The notes beneath the pieces are model-generated. The model saw nothing but the letters and a program-made list of their open reading frames with translations. It was not told the DNA's origin and ran no database searches. A stretch of 64,000 nt of DNA from Belliella pelovolcani (GTDB taxonomy: Bacteria > Bacteroidota > Bacteroidia > Cytophagales > Cyclobacteriaceae): NCBI RefSeq assembly GCF_900156785.1, contig NZ_FTOP01000006.1, positions 167,591 through 231,590 of the forward strand, given 5' to 3'. The translations under genes were made by a program, and so were the position numbers. Shown here piece after piece: positions 48,300 to 58,048 of this stretch (positions are counted from its first letter, which is position 1; each line of letters opens with the position of its first letter).

Positions 48300-48990
48300 T
48301 TTAAGATTTGGCATAGGGGTATCCTTTGATCATCTTGGGGATGATTGAGGCTGTACTTTTCACTATGTTCCTTGTGCTATCAATCCTTTCTTGGAAAAAA
48401 GGGCATAGCTCTGTCAGGCTAGAAAAACTTGCGTCTTTTCAGCTGGTACGGGAACATGGAATAGTTCCTGATGGCTAAGAAATAGGTAATGGATCTTTCG
48501 GATGGAGCTTCATGCAGGAGCTATATGATCGGAAAGATTGCGAGCGCACCCATTAGCGTAGATAGGTTGGAAAAACGAAGTTCATCGGGGGCTCGTCTCG
48601 AATGGGAATACCTGAGCTATCCTGCGGGCTCTAGCTAGCAGTCCATGGGATAGTCAAGACCGAAAGCATATCTCAGACTGGAGATTTGATGATATTGCGC
48701 TGAATCTCTTGTAGGGAGATGATTCTACCGAGCTGATAAGGGGAAGTGCAAGCCAAACCCTCCACCCTGCTTGGCAAGGTGTGCTGCGGTCGCGCAAAAA
48801 GATTGATGTGTGTTGTGCTCGCTTTCATAATAATGTCACAATAAAAAAGAGCAAACTATGATAAAAATCCAACAGGACTAAAAGCTGGACCCTATCACTG
48901 CAACCCATGTACCGCCAGGAACTTGAACGCAGCTTATACGATAGGGCCCATATCTTTTAGTCCCGCAAATATAACTTGTAAAAGTCAAAT
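48300..48990. other. Hairpin-rich, gene-free region of possible large structured RNA
   Basis: About 700 bp with more GC than its flanks and many local stems, e.g. ATCTC-AGACTG-GAGAT (48670-48685) and GAATCTC...GAGATGATTC (48702-48725), and a long stem GGACTAAAAG (48875) / CTTTTAGTCC (48954) with GACCCTATC / GATAGGGCC inside it. No reading frame spans it on either strand. It resembles the compact look of large ncRNAs or intron-like RNAs, but none was identified. Confidence 0.4.
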
Positions 48991-49217
48991 TGCATTAACT
49001 AATGATATGAGCACTTACCTATCGTCTCGCGTTCTTCAAAACTGGCGGTTTCGGGTTACGAGCTCTTTAGTAAGTATTTTAAAATATTAATCTTTAATCA
49101 ATTGATAAACACTAAGATATTTTTAACTTCTAACTAACTGAAACAAATATATACATTGATTTATTAAATTCCAAAAAAATACACAAAATAAATTAAGAAG
49201 CTCTCTTTATTTATTTC

Positions 49218-49751
49218 ATGGATAATAAAGAGGTAGATAAGGATATTTTAGCAGGTTCAAGAATAAAAACAATGAGAGAAAGATTGCTATTAAGTACAAA
49301 AGCATTTTCCAAAGCAACTGAAATCCCAATTACTACTATAAACAGAATTGAAAATGGAATTGAATCATATGATGTCCATAAATTAACACCTATATGTGCA
49401 TTTTTTGGAATAAATAGGGAAGATTTATACCATTCAAATTTTGAAATTCCAGACTGGAGGTCGTTAATCGCTAAAATGAAACGCATCCATAAACCTGGTA
49501 GTAACGCATACACATATACTTTTACAAATAGCCCCAAACTTCCGATAGTTATTGAGCAAATATTATTATCAGAAAAGATACTTGATGAATATGTTCAAGT
49601 AAAGGATATTTCGAGATTTTTATCTGAAGAGTGCCATTGGGAATACCTAAGCTCTTCAATTACTAATGCATTAAATAAATTCGTAGAAAAAGGCTTAATA
49701 GAATCGAAGCAGATATCAACTAGCTTATTTGAGTATAGAAAAAAGAAGTAG
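49218..49751 (+). CDS. XRE-type HTH regulator with winged-helix-like tail
   Basis: 177 aa. N-terminal HTH: IKTMRERLLLSTKAFSKATEIPITTINRIENGIESYDVHKLTPICAFFGI (about 16-65). C-terminal part LPIVIEQILLSEKILDEYVQVKDISRFLSEECHWEYLSSSITNALNKFVEKGLIE (about 110-165) reads as a winged helix. First gene of the defence island, 261 bp before the helicase gene. Likely an island regulator (inference). Confidence 0.8.
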   Translation: MDNKEVDKDILAGSRIKTMRERLLLSTKAFSKATEIPITTINRIENGIESYDVHKLTPICAFFGINREDLYHSNFEIPDWRSLIAKMKRIHKPGSNAYTYTFTNSPKLPIVIEQILLSEKILDEYVQVKDISRFLSEECHWEYLSSSITNALNKFVEKGLIESKQISTSLFEYRKKK

Positions 49752-49781
49752 TCAATTTGTAATATTTTCTTGTTTATTAGT

Positions 49782-49810
49782 AAAAATACCCTGTTGGGGG
49801 TATTTTTTTG
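49782..49810 (+). terminator. Terminator after the HTH gene
   Basis: AAAAATACC (49782) / GGTATTTTT (49799) with an 8-nt loop and trailing T run. Confidence 0.78.
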
Positions 49811-50012
49811 ACATGGAAAAATGGGTAGGTTTGGAGAAGAGTTAGTTAAAAAATATCAACAATATTGATGATATCATGCCATTTTGGGATGCTATCAACT
49901 ATTATTAGTGATAGAAAACTGTTGGTAGCAAGTGTAAAAACAGACTCCGAACCAAGAATTAGGACAAAAAGCTAACTTTGCAAATGGTGAACAACAACTA
50001 ACAAGATAAAAA

Positions 50013-52130
50013 ATGATTGATATAATAAGGGGTGCATCAAATAAACCAGTCTCAACAGAGGCACTAATTGAATTTGTTGAAAGTTCAGGAATTAGTGATG
50101 GTGTATTATATACAGGATATCCGATTGTAGGCTCAATCGAAGATAAGTCATCATTAGACGCATTACTAATTAGTTCCGAACACGGTGTAATTGTTTTTGA
50201 CATTGTTGAAGAACCAGATGTCTCAAATAGAGATGAAATTAGGGATGAATTATTTAATATAGTTTTACAACGTCTTATTGGATACAAAGAACTTTCAGAA
50301 AAAAGAGGAAAACTAAAAGTAAACTTAAATGTATTGACTATTGCACCTTCTTGGCCAAAGGCAAATAAAGACCAGGAAACAATAATTGAAAAGGCCGACT
50401 TTGATTCTTTTCTATCCGAAAATGAACAAAAGGATTTATTATTTGAGGATTACAAGCGAGTAATCCAAGCTATTCAAGCCATTACAAAATTAAAAGCAAA
50501 ACCACCACGAAAGACTTCAAATGAAAAGTCTAAAGCTGCTATACTAAATGACTTAGAGAAATCAATATCTAATTTGGATAGACGACAAAGTAAGGCCGTA
50601 ATCGAGACAGTTGAAGGAATTCAAAGAATAAGGGGTTTAGCGGGTTCAGGTAAAACAATTGTGCTTGCTCTTAAGGTTGCTTACTTACATTCCAAATTTC
50701 CTGATTGGAATATTGGAGTTGCTTACTATACACGTTCTTTGAAAAATCAATTTATTGATTTGATAACCAAATTTACTATTGAACATAAAAACGAAGAACC
50801 TGATTGGTCGAAAGTAAAAATTCAACAAGCTTGGGGTTCATCTAAAGACAACGGATTTTACTATGAATTCTGTAAAACCAACAATGTTGAGTATTTAGAC
50901 TATGATACCGCAAAGAACAGATTTGGTTCGAATGCAAATTTTATTGATGTTTTATCACAAAAAGCAATTTCGGAGGCCAAGTCAACTAATGAAATATATG
51001 ATGCCATATTAATTGATGAAGCACAAGATTTTACTGAATCTTTCTTGAAACTTTGTTATAGCCTTTTAAAACCTGCATCTAAGAACAATCCGAAAAACAA
51101 AAGACTAATTTATGCCTATGATGAACTGCAAAAGTTAAATGACTCAAACTCATTAAGCAACCCCTTAGACATTTTTCCCGGAATTGATTTCTTAGACCAA
51201 AAGAATAAACCGCAACACGATATTATTTTAGAAAAATGCTACCGAAACTCTGCACCTGTTTTGGTTACTGCCCACGCACTTGGTTTTGGAATTTATCGGG
51301 AGGAACAATTAGTTACAATGTTCAGAGATATAGAACTATGGACTGATGTAGGTTATAAAATTGATGAAGGCAAATTAGAATTTGGAGAGAGAGTTGTTTT
51401 AAAAAGAGACAGTGAGTCAAGTCCAGATTTTCTAACTGAGAAGATACCAACAAATGAAATAATCGAGTTTAAATCTTTCAATTCAAATACAGAGCAATAT
51501 GAATATGTTGCAAATCAAATTGAAAGTAATCTTAAAAATGACGATTTAGGTTTTCGTGATATTATTGTTATTCATCCTAATCCATTAAAAGCCAAGAATG
51601 AACTTGCTCCTTTGAGAAATATACTTTTCAAGAAAGGAATTGAATCTCACCTTGCAGGCGTAAATACTTCTCCAGATGAATTTTTTATTGACAATTCCAT
51701 TGCATTTACCAGTATATATCGAGCAAAAGGAAATGAAGCAGCAATGGTATACGTAGTTGGTTCAGAGTATTGTTATGGAGGATATGAATTGATTAAGAAG
51801 CGAAATATATTATTTACTGCAATTACGAGAAGTAAAGCTTGGGTCAGAGTATTTGGAGTAGGCGAAGCAATGAATAAATTAGAAAAAGAATTCAGCAAAG
51901 TAAAAGAGGAAAAATTTAGATTAAAATTTGATTATCCTACTATTGAAGAAATGGAAAAGTTGAATGTACTTCATCGTGATTTAACTGAAGCTGACAAAAA
52001 AGCAATTACAGAATCAGAAAAAGAGGCACTTAATTTAATTTCAAAACTAAGGAATCAACAAGTCCATCTCCAAGACCTACCTAAAGAAACTATTGAAGAA
52101 CTTAGAAAATTACTCAATGACAATAAATGA
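50013..52130 (+). CDS. NERD-like plus SF1 (UvrD-type) helicase, defence candidate
   Basis: 705 aa. Residues 1-160 resemble a NERD/PD-(D/E)XK module (SLDALLISSEHGVIVFDIVEE) with uncertain catalytic residues. The helicase has Walker A GLAGSGKT at 208-215, DEAQD at 335-339, CYRNSAP, and motifs V-VI FTSIYRAKGNEAAMVYV and RNILFTAITRSKAWVRV. Its last 14 bp overlap the DUF2290 gene, indicating a two-gene module. Such helicase-nuclease pairs act on phage or plasmid DNA; target unknown. Confidence 0.87.
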   Translation: MIDIIRGASNKPVSTEALIEFVESSGISDGVLYTGYPIVGSIEDKSSLDALLISSEHGVIVFDIVEEPDVSNRDEIRDELFNIVLQRLIGYKELSEKRGKLKVNLNVLTIAPSWPKANKDQETIIEKADFDSFLSENEQKDLLFEDYKRVIQAIQAITKLKAKPPRKTSNEKSKAAILNDLEKSISNLDRRQSKAVIETVEGIQRIRGLAGSGKTIVLALKVAYLHSKFPDWNIGVAYYTRSLKNQFIDLITKFTIEHKNEEPDWSKVKIQQAWGSSKDNGFYYEFCKTNNVEYLDYDTAKNRFGSNANFIDVLSQKAISEAKSTNEIYDAILIDEAQDFTESFLKLCYSLLKPASKNNPKNKRLIYAYDELQKLNDSNSLSNPLDIFPGIDFLDQKNKPQHDIILEKCYRNSAPVLVTAHALGFGIYREEQLVTMFRDIELWTDVGYKIDEGKLEFGERVVLKRDSESSPDFLTEKIPTNEIIEFKSFNSNTEQYEYVANQIESNLKNDDLGFRDIIVIHPNPLKAKNELAPLRNILFKKGIESHLAGVNTSPDEFFIDNSIAFTSIYRAKGNEAAMVYVVGSEYCYGGYELIKKRNILFTAITRSKAWVRVFGVGEAMNKLEKEFSKVKEEKFRLKFDYPTIEEMEKLNVLHRDLTEADKKAITESEKEALNLISKLRNQQVHLQDLPKETIEELRKLLNDNK

Positions 52131-52782
52131 AACATATCAAGAAATTACGTCTATAACGCAGAAAATCATTGAGAATGGATTGTCAATAGATGAAAAGTGG
52201 CCTAATCGATCAGGTACGAAAATAAGTTGGCAAGACCAAAGAGACCTATCAATTGCATTGAGAAATATACCTTATTCAGAAAAGTATAATGTACTCAAGA
52301 ATGATAGGAATTTTAATTTCAAAATGGTTGATGGCGCATTGATTCAGATGATGTACGAATACAATGCAACAGGAAGAAATTTAATTTCTCACAGATTGGC
52401 GTTCTTTCCTTCACCCACTTTAGAAAGATATGATAATGCTCCAGAGGCTTATGAAGAACAGTATTTTGGAGATTCTGAATTTCACGATATGATTGAAAAA
52501 AATGTAGTAGCATTTCCGATTCGATTTGATTATAACGTTGATGAAAATATGTTTACTGAAATTGAGCATCCATATTCTCACGTTACGTTTGGAGAGTATG
52601 AATATTGTAGAGTTCCCGTAAATAGCCCAATAACTCCAAGTATTTTTATAAACTTCATACTTAGAAATTTCTATAATTACGCCTTTCGAACTAAAGGGGT
52701 ATTTTGTGAAATTTCAGAATCAAAATTTCCAAACACAATTACAGAAAACGAATCTAAAGTGTTACATTTCAATATAGTATGA
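52117..52782 (+). CDS. DUF2290 family protein
   Basis: 221 aa from the ATG at 52117 (MTINETYQEIT), which overlaps the helicase stop by 14 bp; an upstream ATG at 52093 is also in frame. The family core is HPYSHVTFGEYEYCRVPVNSPITPSIFINFILRNFYNYAF near residue 155, matching the DUF2290 pattern (HLTLGxYxxCRIPVxxPLTPxxFxxFILRNFY). Function unknown; regularly found beside helicases in defence islands (recalled). Confidence 0.82.
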   Translation: MTINETYQEITSITQKIIENGLSIDEKWPNRSGTKISWQDQRDLSIALRNIPYSEKYNVLKNDRNFNFKMVDGALIQMMYEYNATGRNLISHRLAFFPSPTLERYDNAPEAYEEQYFGDSEFHDMIEKNVVAFPIRFDYNVDENMFTEIEHPYSHVTFGEYEYCRVPVNSPITPSIFINFILRNFYNYAFRTKGVFCEISESKFPNTITENESKVLHFNIV

Positions 52783-52817
52783 TACTTAAAATGACAACAA
52801 AGAGAACACCAGCTGCC

Positions 52818-53120
52818 AACATTTAGCCCACTAGCCAAAAGCCCTCAAAAAAATCCCTAATTGATGCATTCATCTATCAGGGATTTTATAGATAATTATG
52901 TTTGTTTTTTTAATGGCATCTATAAATGCATAGCATTTGGTTAGTGGCTGCTGTGTGCGCCTATGGCGTATTGACTGACAACCGCTGGGTGAAGGGTTTG
53001 TTAGGTGGAATAGTAGGCTGATTGGTGGATTTTAGGAAGTGGTTGTATTGGATTTTAGTTGAATTTGGGAGTATTTGGTTTGGTTTGGTGATGGTCTCCC
53101 CTACCCTTTGTTTTGGTTTT
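52818..53120. repeat. ~300-bp island repeat, copy 1 (cassette-boundary-like)
   Basis: Begins AACATTTAGCCCACTAG 36 bp after the DUF2290 stop. Contains a terminator-like hairpin AAAATCCCT (52850) / AGGGATTTT (52879), then CCGCTGGGTGAAGGG and GTTAGGT (53000). Copy 2 is at 60777-61085 with equal spacing (189 bp) from AAC to GTTAGGT. A short copy of the left end is at 54245. The gap 52783-53338 holds no gene. Confidence 0.8.
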
Positions 53121-53249
53121 CTAGTATGCCCTGATCCAATGATTGTTTTTATAGATTTTGTAATTGGATCAAGAAGGGGTTGGATTTGGTTTGCGAGGTT
53201 TTGTGAAAGAAAGTTGGGGTTGGTTAAGGGAATTGAAAAGGGAATGGGT

Positions 53250-53310
53250 AAATTGGGTCTGGCTAACGAGGATTGGAAATGAGCTCAAATTGAGGGATTT
53301 GTATTCGTAA
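53250..53310. repeat. ~60-bp island repeat 2, copy 1
   Basis: GATTGGAAATGAGCTCAAAT then TGAGGGATTTGTATTCG, just before the DUF6602 gene. Copy 2 at 56190-56252 precedes the PLD two-gene unit. Confidence 0.7.
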
Positions 53311-53338
53311 GTCAGAAGGTTAAAAAGACACTGCTTCA

Positions 53339-54229
53339 ATGAAAGATAAAGTATCAACATATGACTTGATTAAAACTTATTTTAAGATGAAATCAGAACA
53401 ATTAATCGCTATTTCAAATCAAGCGATAGTTGAACATTCTTCATTGAAAGGAAGTCATCGTGAAAATCTGATTGATATTTATCTAAAAGAAATCTTACCC
53501 AAGAGATTTGGCATTGGAAAAGGAATGGTTTACGGTGTTTTGGGAAAAAGTAAAGAATCAGACTTAGTTATTTGGGATGAACATAATTTTCCAAGCTTAA
53601 AACTTTTAGGACACTCAATGTTCTTTGTTGAATCCGTAAAATCAATAATGGAAATAAAAACGAACTGGTCAAATGATGTTTTCAATGATATTAAAACTAA
53701 AAAGATTGCAGCTTCTAAAATTTCAAGCTTACCGCAATCCCCAAACATTGACCAAAGAGTTCAGTTTTTAGAACACAAAGTCGAAGCATTTGAAAACAAC
53801 GAAAAGGTAAATGTAATTTTTTCGACACCTAAAATATTACCATTCATTTCATTTATATTCAATGGTGGAGAAAACTTCACCATAGACAATATAGATAATG
53901 ATGAATTAAAAAATGTGCATACAGAATATCCAGACTTGACCATTTTTCTAAAAGCTGGGAAGGTTCTTGAAAAGCAATATATCTATGACGAAGACGATAC
54001 GACAAAAGGAAATGCTTTTTTGAATTTACACAATGCAGGAGAAAATGCCCTTTTAATTTTCACTTCCTTACTGTTGGAAAAATTAATGATTAACACAAGT
54101 TTTTCGGACTATCCTATAAATTTTATAAAATATGGACCAATCATTTATGAGCATAAAATTAACTTAATCGAATTTCCTGTTGAAGGACAGTTGCCAGGAA
54201 TTTATTACGGAGCAAATTTAAAAAAATGA
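53339..54229 (+). CDS. DUF6602 protein, PD-(D/E)XK-like nuclease
   Basis: 296 aa. The N-terminus KSEQLIAISNQAIVEHSSLKGSHRENLIDIYLKEILPKRFGIGKGMVYG is the DUF6602 start. The candidate nuclease core is SDLVIWDEHNF (Asp75) and SIMEIKTNW (Glu105-x-Lys107), the D...ExK arrangement. Stand-alone gene in the island with the motif AACATTTAGCCCAC 16 bp after its stop. Nuclease role is inferred. Confidence 0.75.
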   Translation: MKDKVSTYDLIKTYFKMKSEQLIAISNQAIVEHSSLKGSHRENLIDIYLKEILPKRFGIGKGMVYGVLGKSKESDLVIWDEHNFPSLKLLGHSMFFVESVKSIMEIKTNWSNDVFNDIKTKKIAASKISSLPQSPNIDQRVQFLEHKVEAFENNEKVNVIFSTPKILPFISFIFNGGENFTIDNIDNDELKNVHTEYPDLTIFLKAGKVLEKQYIYDEDDTTKGNAFLNLHNAGENALLIFTSLLLEKLMINTSFSDYPINFIKYGPIIYEHKINLIEFPVEGQLPGIYYGANLKK

Positions 54230-54244
54230 AGAAATACTGGGCAT

Positions 54245-54270
54245 AACATTTAGCCCACTAGAGAAAAGCA
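54245..54270. repeat. Left-end fragment of the ~300-bp island repeat
   Basis: AACATTTAGCCCACTAG, identical to the start of the 52818 copy, 16 bp after the DUF6602 stop. The rest of the repeat is missing or diverged. Confidence 0.65.
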
Positions 54271-54439
54271 TTTATGTCGAAATATAGAAAATCAGATTTA
54301 TGTAATAAACTATCAGGATTGCTGAAAGGAAACGGGGTATTATTGTCTATCAGGTGTGTAGGGAGTATTTGCTGACTTCCTTATTGATAAAGCCTAGTTT
54401 TGGGATCTAGTTGGCATTGAACATGGAGAAGATTTAATT

Positions 54440-55975
54440 ATGATTAGAATATTTGTTAGCAGTGTACAAAAGGAGTTTGAGCAAGAAAGGTTTAAATTAT
54501 TTGAATGGATTACAGCAGATCCCTTTTTAGGTAAGTTTTTCGAAGTATTTCTCTTCGAAAAACTACCGGCAATGGACAACACACCCCAACAAGTATTCTT
54601 GGATGAGATTGGCCAATGCGGAATTTATTTGGGCATCTTAGGCAAGGAATATGGTTTTGTAGGCAAAAAAGGGATTTCTGTGACCGAAGAAGAATTTGAT
54701 GAAGCTTCGCGTTTGCATAAACATCGTTTGGTGTTTGTCACCGATCATGCAAATGAAGATCGTGATCAAAATCAAGTACAATTCATTTATAAAGCACAAG
54801 CCTTTTTGGTAAGGCGCAAGTTTTCAGATTATTCTGATTTAAAATCATTACTTTATGCTTCTTTGGTTAGGTATTTAGAAGAAAGTGGCAGAATTCAAAC
54901 TACTCCTTTTGATGCTTCAACTTTGAAGGAGGCAAACCTTTCAGCAATTGATCCAAAAAAAATTGCTGATTTTGTCATTTTAGCTCGCTCTAAAAGAGGT
55001 TTCAAATTACAACCCACGGCTCCTTCTGAAGAAATACTTACTCATTTAAATCTATTGAATGATAATAAACCAAATAACGCTGCTATTTTATTATTTGGGT
55101 ATGAGCCATCTCGTTTCTTTCCAAGTTCAGAAGTACGCTGTGAGTATCATTTGGGAATTGATCGTAAGAAGCCAATTGCTTCTTACAAAGTATTTACAGG
55201 TACTGTTTTTGAACTAGTAGATCAGGTAGAAGACTTTATTCTTTCCAAGCTAGATTATCAAGTTGAAACAAGAGCAGGAGGCACTTCAATTCCAGGAAAA
55301 TATGAAATCCCGCGAGAGGTGATTGCTGAAGGCATTGTAAATGCTGTAGCTCACCGTGATTATACCAACAACGGAAGCGTTCAAGTTATGCTTTTTAAAG
55401 ATCGTCTTGAAATTCGTAATCCAGGTTTTTTACCATTAGGTTGGACAGTAGAAAAGTTGAAACAATTACATACTTCAGTCCCTCGCAATCTTTTGTTGGC
55501 GGAACCAATGTACCAAGCTGGATATATTGAACGATTAGGTACTGGAACTTCAGACATGGTGACTCTTGCAAATGAAGCAGGCTTAGTTGATCCAGAGTTT
55601 ACTCAGGAAGATACATTCAATGTAACCATTTATCGCCAAGGATATGGCGTCACCAACTCAATACCCGCCAAGCTCCCACCAAGCTCCCTCCAAGTACCCA
55701 CCAAGTACCCACCAAGTATAGATAATTCAACTCAGGACCACCATGGTAGTACCGTAGAAGTAAGAAATCTGCTTAAAGTGCTGGTTGGCGAAAAAAGTAG
55801 ACAGGAGCTTCAAGATGCCCTTGGACTAAAAGATAGAAGAAACTTCAGAGAGAATTATATAGATCCAGCATTAAAAAAGGGTTTTATTGAATTGAAGTTT
55901 CCAAACAGTCCAAGTCATCCAAAACAAAAATACTTGCTTACTAAAAAGGGCCAAAAAGCATTAAAAATTCTATAG
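54440..55975 (+). CDS. DUF4062 - AlbA/RecG-like HATPase fusion protein
   Basis: 511 aa. Residues 1-110 are a DUF4062 domain (IRIFVSSVQKEFEQERFKLFEWI...LGILGKEYGFVGKKGISVTEEEFDEA), a TIR-related Rossmann-like fold. Residues 170-390 match the RecG-like/AlbA C-terminal ATP-binding module: SKRGFKLQPTA, LLFGYEPSRFFPSSEVRCEY, PREVIAEGIVNAVAHRDYTNNGSVQVMLFKDRLEIRNPGFLP and YIERLGTGTSDM. A Pro/Ser linker (SIPAKLPPSSLQVPTKYPPS) leads to a winged-helix tail. Similar fusions occur in defence islands; specific role unknown. Confidence 0.82.
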   Translation: MIRIFVSSVQKEFEQERFKLFEWITADPFLGKFFEVFLFEKLPAMDNTPQQVFLDEIGQCGIYLGILGKEYGFVGKKGISVTEEEFDEASRLHKHRLVFVTDHANEDRDQNQVQFIYKAQAFLVRRKFSDYSDLKSLLYASLVRYLEESGRIQTTPFDASTLKEANLSAIDPKKIADFVILARSKRGFKLQPTAPSEEILTHLNLLNDNKPNNAAILLFGYEPSRFFPSSEVRCEYHLGIDRKKPIASYKVFTGTVFELVDQVEDFILSKLDYQVETRAGGTSIPGKYEIPREVIAEGIVNAVAHRDYTNNGSVQVMLFKDRLEIRNPGFLPLGWTVEKLKQLHTSVPRNLLLAEPMYQAGYIERLGTGTSDMVTLANEAGLVDPEFTQEDTFNVTIYRQGYGVTNSIPAKLPPSSLQVPTKYPPSIDNSTQDHHGSTVEVRNLLKVLVGEKSRQELQDALGLKDRRNFRENYIDPALKKGFIELKFPNSPSHPKQKYLLTKKGQKALKIL

Positions 55976-56446
55976 TACAACACATTGGAAAAAAAGTTTT
56001 GTATATCGAAAACCATCTTGAACGCTCAATTAATTGCTACAGGAAGAAAGCTGGTAGTGATTTTATAGAATAACATATTCCGAATATTAGGAATTGTTGT
56101 TTTGTGAGTCACTAAGATTAATCCTGAAGTGTATTTATTTCTGGATCAGAAAAGAAGGTTGATGTTAGTTAAAAGGATTAAAAAACAAATCGATAAATTG
56201 GTTTTGACTAATTAAGATTGGAAATCAGCTCAAATTGAGGGATTTTGAATTCGTTAATCAAAACTCTAAAAGACTACACGACCGAGAACAAACGAACTGA
56301 AAAATGAAAGACAAAATGCCAAACCGTTCAACAAAATCAAAAGAGCTGCATCCCCACGTTCAAAGGCAATGCAAAGCAGCACATTTGCTTTTTCCCAAAT
56401 GCACTTTTAGCAGACAAAATATTGTAGATTAATAATACTTTTATAA
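55976..56446. other. Gene-free interval in the defence island
   Basis: 471 bp with no convincing gene. It contains island repeat 2, copy 2 (56190-56252). Confidence 0.6.
56190..56252. repeat. ~60-bp island repeat 2, copy 2
   Basis: GATTGGAAATCAGCTCAAAT then TGAGGGATTTTGAATTCG, matching 53250-53310. Confidence 0.7.
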
Positions 56447-58048
56447 ATGGCTGTATTACAAAAAGGTAAATCAAAATATCCATTCTGGGGTGCATCAATA
56501 AATCTAATCACTGGACTTGACCCGTTGGGACTTCAAACAACATCGGAGGCGACATACGCTACTATGTTGCCAGGGGTTTCCAACTTGACAAACCGAATTC
56601 GCTATTATGGTTTTTATTGTTGGCTGTTGGACTTCTATTTCAAGACGGAAAAGAAAGGCAACTCAAAAGAACAATATCGTTTTATCCGCAGAGCAGAATT
56701 GATTATTGCGATAATTATGCAGAGCCAACGGAAAGGAGTTCAACAAATCACTGGAAGTAATTTTGCTTCCAACCTACTGAACACAATTACAGGAAATCAT
56801 TTTGACATAGCCGAAGGAGCAGACAAAGACGACAGCGAAAAAGATGTTTATTGGAAATATCCGTCAGGTGCATTCGGACAATATTATTACGGAGCAATGC
56901 AAGCACTTTCGCTAATCATTACAGCAGTTAATGAGGACGGAGATGTTATTTACAATATCAGCCAACCACACCCAAGACAAAAAGTTTCAGGGAAACAATT
57001 AGCCGATGCTTTTGAAAATTCATTGACACCACAGATAAAGGAATTGCTTTACAGCAATATCAAAAAAGGAAAACTTTACCAATCTGACATTCCCGAACTG
57101 ATAAAATATTTTGCGATTGACACCATAGAAACTAAAAACGATGAATGGCGACTGTATGTTGAAATGCTTTTGGACAAAGACGAACCAAGCCAAGAGGTTG
57201 AAGAACTTTTTACTTTTCACAGAAGGGAAACAATTTTATCACTGTTAAACTCAGCCGTTCAAAATGGAAAAGATTACGACTGGTATAAGTTTCTATTGGA
57301 GTGTTATCAAAAAAAGTTGGGAACAAGTTCCCAACCCGAAACAGAAACCAACATCGGTTGGTATTGCTACCAACTAAACGAGTATTGGCAATACAGTTGC
57401 GGAACAATCTTTTGGGCAGTGCTGCAACACCTTTACGATTTTCAGCAAGACCAATACTTACCTTCATTTGTAAAAAAGTTTTCAAGCAGTATCACGAAAG
57501 AAATTTGCAAAGAGTTAAAGCAATCAACACAACCAACAACTTTGGTTTCAGAAATTCTATCTCTGATTGCCGACACGACAGACGAAGAACAAACCAAAAA
57601 AGAAATTGACGAAACCAAAGACCCCGTTCTTGCAGCAAAAAATGGTTTTATGCTTTTGCTACAACTATTCAAAAACAACAAAGAACAACTTCACCCTTTG
57701 AAAGAGTTTATGTGCAGAAAGCGAACTGAGAGAGATGGGAATATGGTTGACGGCATCTTGACAGTTCACATAGCAGAAAAGGAAGCACTTCAAGAGTTTG
57801 TTGAGCAATTCATTATACGAAAAATCATTTACAGACATTCAATGGTTGCACTTAGAAAAATGGGCAACGGTTCACAAACGACACACAAATTTTTTATTGA
57901 AGAACAATACATTCGTTTCATTGACATATTTCCGCCAAGAAACACTTCGCCAAGAATGAATGCTTTGCAAAACATAATGTTTGACTTGCAAGTAATCAAC
58001 GACCAAAGAGTTTTATCACCCTTACATAAAAAACTTTTGATTGACTGA
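56447..58048 (+). CDS. Unknown 533-aa protein, partner of the PLD-type protein
   Basis: 533 aa, no signal peptide. The N-terminus has a distinctive LDPLGLQTTSEATYATMLPGVSNLTNRIRYYGFYCWLLDFYF (about 24-66), followed by helical sequence rich in Tyr/Gln/Glu. No catalytic motif is recognised. Its stop shares one base with the start of the 883-aa PLD gene (TGATG), so the two proteins are made together. The DPLGL...RxRYY N-terminal pattern may define an uncharacterised family that accompanies PLD nucleases in defence islands (inference). Confidence 0.75.
   Translation: MAVLQKGKSKYPFWGASINLITGLDPLGLQTTSEATYATMLPGVSNLTNRIRYYGFYCWLLDFYFKTEKKGNSKEQYRFIRRAELIIAIIMQSQRKGVQQITGSNFASNLLNTITGNHFDIAEGADKDDSEKDVYWKYPSGAFGQYYYGAMQALSLIITAVNEDGDVIYNISQPHPRQKVSGKQLADAFENSLTPQIKELLYSNIKKGKLYQSDIPELIKYFAIDTIETKNDEWRLYVEMLLDKDEPSQEVEELFTFHRRETILSLLNSAVQNGKDYDWYKFLLECYQKKLGTSSQPETETNIGWYCYQLNEYWQYSCGTIFWAVLQHLYDFQQDQYLPSFVKKFSSSITKEICKELKQSTQPTTLVSEILSLIADTTDEEQTKKEIDETKDPVLAAKNGFMLLLQLFKNNKEQLHPLKEFMCRKRTERDGNMVDGILTVHIAEKEALQEFVEQFIIRKIIYRHSMVALRKMGNGSQTTHKFFIEEQYIRFIDIFPPRNTSPRMNALQNIMFDLQVINDQRVLSPLHKKLLID

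Noticed and set aside
48300..48990. tmRNA, RNase P RNA or group II intron
   Set aside because: No tag frame, no GAGGAAAGTCC-type core, no clear domain V hairpin and no reverse transcriptase gene could be found.
53022..53282. 86-aa open frame in island repeat copy 1
   Set aside because: The same frame in copy 2 hits a stop early, so protein sequence is not conserved; it is a translation of the repeat.
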